Shown: positions 5,280-6,286 of the stretch, piece after piece
How the letters are laid out: every line of letters starts with the position of its first letter
How positions within the stretch are numbered: the first letter of the stretch is position 1
Source of the DNA: JAAYYM01 sp035271065
Lineage (GTDB): Bacteria > Bacillota > Clostridia > Lachnospirales > Lachnospiraceae
Direction of reading: 5' to 3'
DNA: 6,286 bases
NCBI GenBank assembly: GCA_035271065.1
Contig: DATESB010000055.1
Coordinates: 1-6,286, forward strand
Position numbers and translations under genes: made by a program
Notes under the pieces: model-generated
What the model was told of the DNA's origin: nothing
Database searches by the model: none
What the model saw: the letters and a program-made list of their open reading frames with translations, nothing else

Positions 5280-5652
5280 GCATTTTTTCATACCATAAAA
5301 TGTCTGTGAAAAGTCTATGAAATGTCGACATCAGCATTCAAGCAGCAACTATCATTTTGGACAATTCTTCATTTCAATTCACGTAATGTTCCAAATCGCC
5401 CGTATCCAATCTACATATAGCATGCTTTTGGACATTTTTCTTCCCTTTTCTTCAAAACGTTCCACAATCCACTACTAATTGTGGAACATTTATACCTAAA
5501 ACCCTAAAAATAGTCCAATCATAAGCTTATGTCTAACATTTCAGTTGCTTTTTGGAACATTCGGGTTGATTTCGGCATTTATTATCCAATTTCACTATCA
5601 TGAGGTTATTTCCTAATACATTCTTATCTTATTAAACCAATCCGCCCCTATC
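5280..5652. other. AT-rich gene-free region with a recurring TGGAACATT-type motif
   Basis: No credible reading frame or RNA gene was found on either strand. The region holds six related short sequences: TTTTGGACAATT (5355-5366), AATGTTCCAAAT (5385-5396, inverted), GCTTTTGGACATTTTT (5424-5439), ACGTTCCACAAT (5457-5468, inverted), ATTGTGGAACATT (5478-5490) and GCTTTTTGGAACATT (5547-5561). It also has palindromes ATGTCGACAT (5322-5331) and CATAAGCTTATG (5520-5531). GTCTGTGAAA and GTCTATGAAA occur 11 bases apart just upstream of the tRNA promoter. Their role is unknown. Confidence 0.5.
5459..5486. repeat. 10-bp inverted repeat, possible weak terminator after the metallopeptidase gene
   Basis: GTTCCACAAT and ATTGTGGAAC are perfect complements around a 9-base loop (5469-5477). 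On the minus strand GTTTTG follows, only four T in a row, so any terminator activity would be weak. It lies about 165 bases beyond the metallopeptidase-like stop codon and overlaps two of the recurring TGGAACATT-type motifs. An operator-like dyad is an equally fair reading. Confidence 0.45.
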
Positions 5653-6286
5653 TTACTTCGCCAACACCTGGTTCAAATATACATCCATGTAAGAATACGA
5701 CTGTGGTTCCGTAATCTTCAGATATTCCGGATCCGTCAGATAATAGACATAGCATTCACAAAACCACTCACTTGCATCACTAACCTCAGCCGTATGATAC
5801 AAAGTCTTACCCTCAGCCGCATAACAATTCAACCACAACTCACTACAATCTGCCCCACTCATTGTATTGGCAAGCGCATGTCCGCACTCATGAATAGCCG
5901 TCCGCTGCATATCTTCCACCGTCTGATTATTTGCAACCAATATCACATAAAGCGGATCCCCAGCCGTTGCTCCATACCAAGAATTGGTACCACCCCCGGT
6001 AATCAACTTCTCAATATCCTCATCCGTTACTTCCACACGATACCCTGCAGCAATAATAATCTCACGAACACGCTGTGGCATCTTCTTAAATCCATTCTGC
6101 ACCGCTTCCACCTGCTCATCGGTTACATTACCAATACGCACCAAGCTTGCTCCCGATAAAAACGGACCAACTTCCTCTGTATCCTCAGTATATCCGGCTC
6201 TCTCGTCAAGTTGGCGTTCTCTTTCCTCAAGTGCCCGCTCACGCTCTTCCAATGCACGTTCGCGTTCATTCAATTCTTCTTCGCGC
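5653..6286 (-). CDS. Coiled-coil protein with ATLF/PPEP-like zinc metallopeptidase domain (5' end outside window)
   Basis: The frame stays open to the right edge, so the start is not in the window. A TTG at 6273 could be read as a start, but the codons before it (CGC GAA GAA GAA) continue the same charged pattern, so it is internal. Numbering from that TTG as residue 1, about residues 2-25 are three 7-residue repeats (NERERAL, EERERAL, EERERQL), a strong coiled coil. A globular domain follows. It contains AIHECGHALA, an HExxH zinc motif (His128, Glu129, His132), and then SEWFCECYVYYL, where Glu169 fits the third ligand seen in EFFAEAF of anthrax lethal factor, 37 residues on. This suggests a gluzincin of the lethal factor/Pro-Pro endopeptidase type. 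Signal peptide or anchor would lie upstream and cannot be judged. Substrate unknown; activity is inferred only from the motifs. Confidence 0.75.
   Translation of the reverse strand, partial: REEELNERERALEERERALEERERQLDERAGYTEDTEEVGPFLSGASLVRIGNVTDEQVEAVQNGFKKMPQRVREIIIAAGYRVEVTDEDIEKLITGGGTNSWYGATAGDPLYVILVANNQTVEDMQRTAIHECGHALANTMSGADCSELWLNCYAAEGKTLYHTAEVSDASEWFCECYVYYLTDPEYLKITEPQSYSYMDVYLNQVLAK

Noticed and set aside
6271..6273. TTG as start codon of the metallopeptidase-like gene
   Set aside because: The frame remains open to the window edge with the same charged coiled-coil codons, and no ribosome binding site is seen directly before the TTG.

Overview
The window looks like chromosomal DNA from a low-to-mid GC Gram-positive anaerobe of the Clostridia, most likely Lachnospiraceae-like. 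The evidence is AT-rich spacers, strong AGGAGG-type ribosome binding sites, sigma-A type promoters, a lipoprotein-type ModA, tRNAs without an encoded CCA, and protein families common in that group. The species cannot be named from the sequence. Every gene I can support lies on the minus strand, so the reading order runs from the right edge to the left edge.

Right edge (5653-6286): the 3' part of a gene for a protein with a charged heptad coiled coil followed by a zinc-metallopeptidase-like domain (HECGH plus a downstream SEWFCE segment). It recalls the anthrax lethal factor/PPEP-type fold, and its 5' end lies outside the window. Next is a 590-base gene-free stretch (5063-5652). It holds six copies of a short TGGA(A)CAWT-type motif, a 10-bp inverted repeat, a near-consensus sigma-A promoter (TTGCCA-17-TATAAT) and, directly after that promoter, a cluster of nested palindromes that looks like a small mobile or repetitive element. 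The promoter faces tRNA-Phe(GAA) and tRNA-Gly(UCC).

Middle (3203-4852): 36 bases after tRNA-Gly comes a small polytopic membrane protein of the DUF1624/heparan-alpha-glucosaminide N-acetyltransferase-like family. It is followed by modA, encoding a molybdate-binding lipoprotein. No modB or modC is adjacent.

Left part (1-3176): a separate transcription unit with its own promoter (TTGACA-18-TATTGT). It encodes a 24-codon leader peptide with an excellent Shine-Dalgarno, then a perfect 10-bp hairpin with a T-run, and then two ABC exporter half-transporters spaced 22 bp apart (the second cut by the left edge). The first subunit has Asp in place of the catalytic Glu after Walker B, the hallmark of the degenerate-site subunit of heterodimeric exporters such as BmrC of BmrCD or TM287 of TM287/288. 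The layout promoter - leader peptide - terminator - heterodimeric exporter parallels the B. subtilis bmrB-bmrCD arrangement, where translation of a leader peptide controls read-through. This putative drug-responsive attenuator is the most interesting system in the window.
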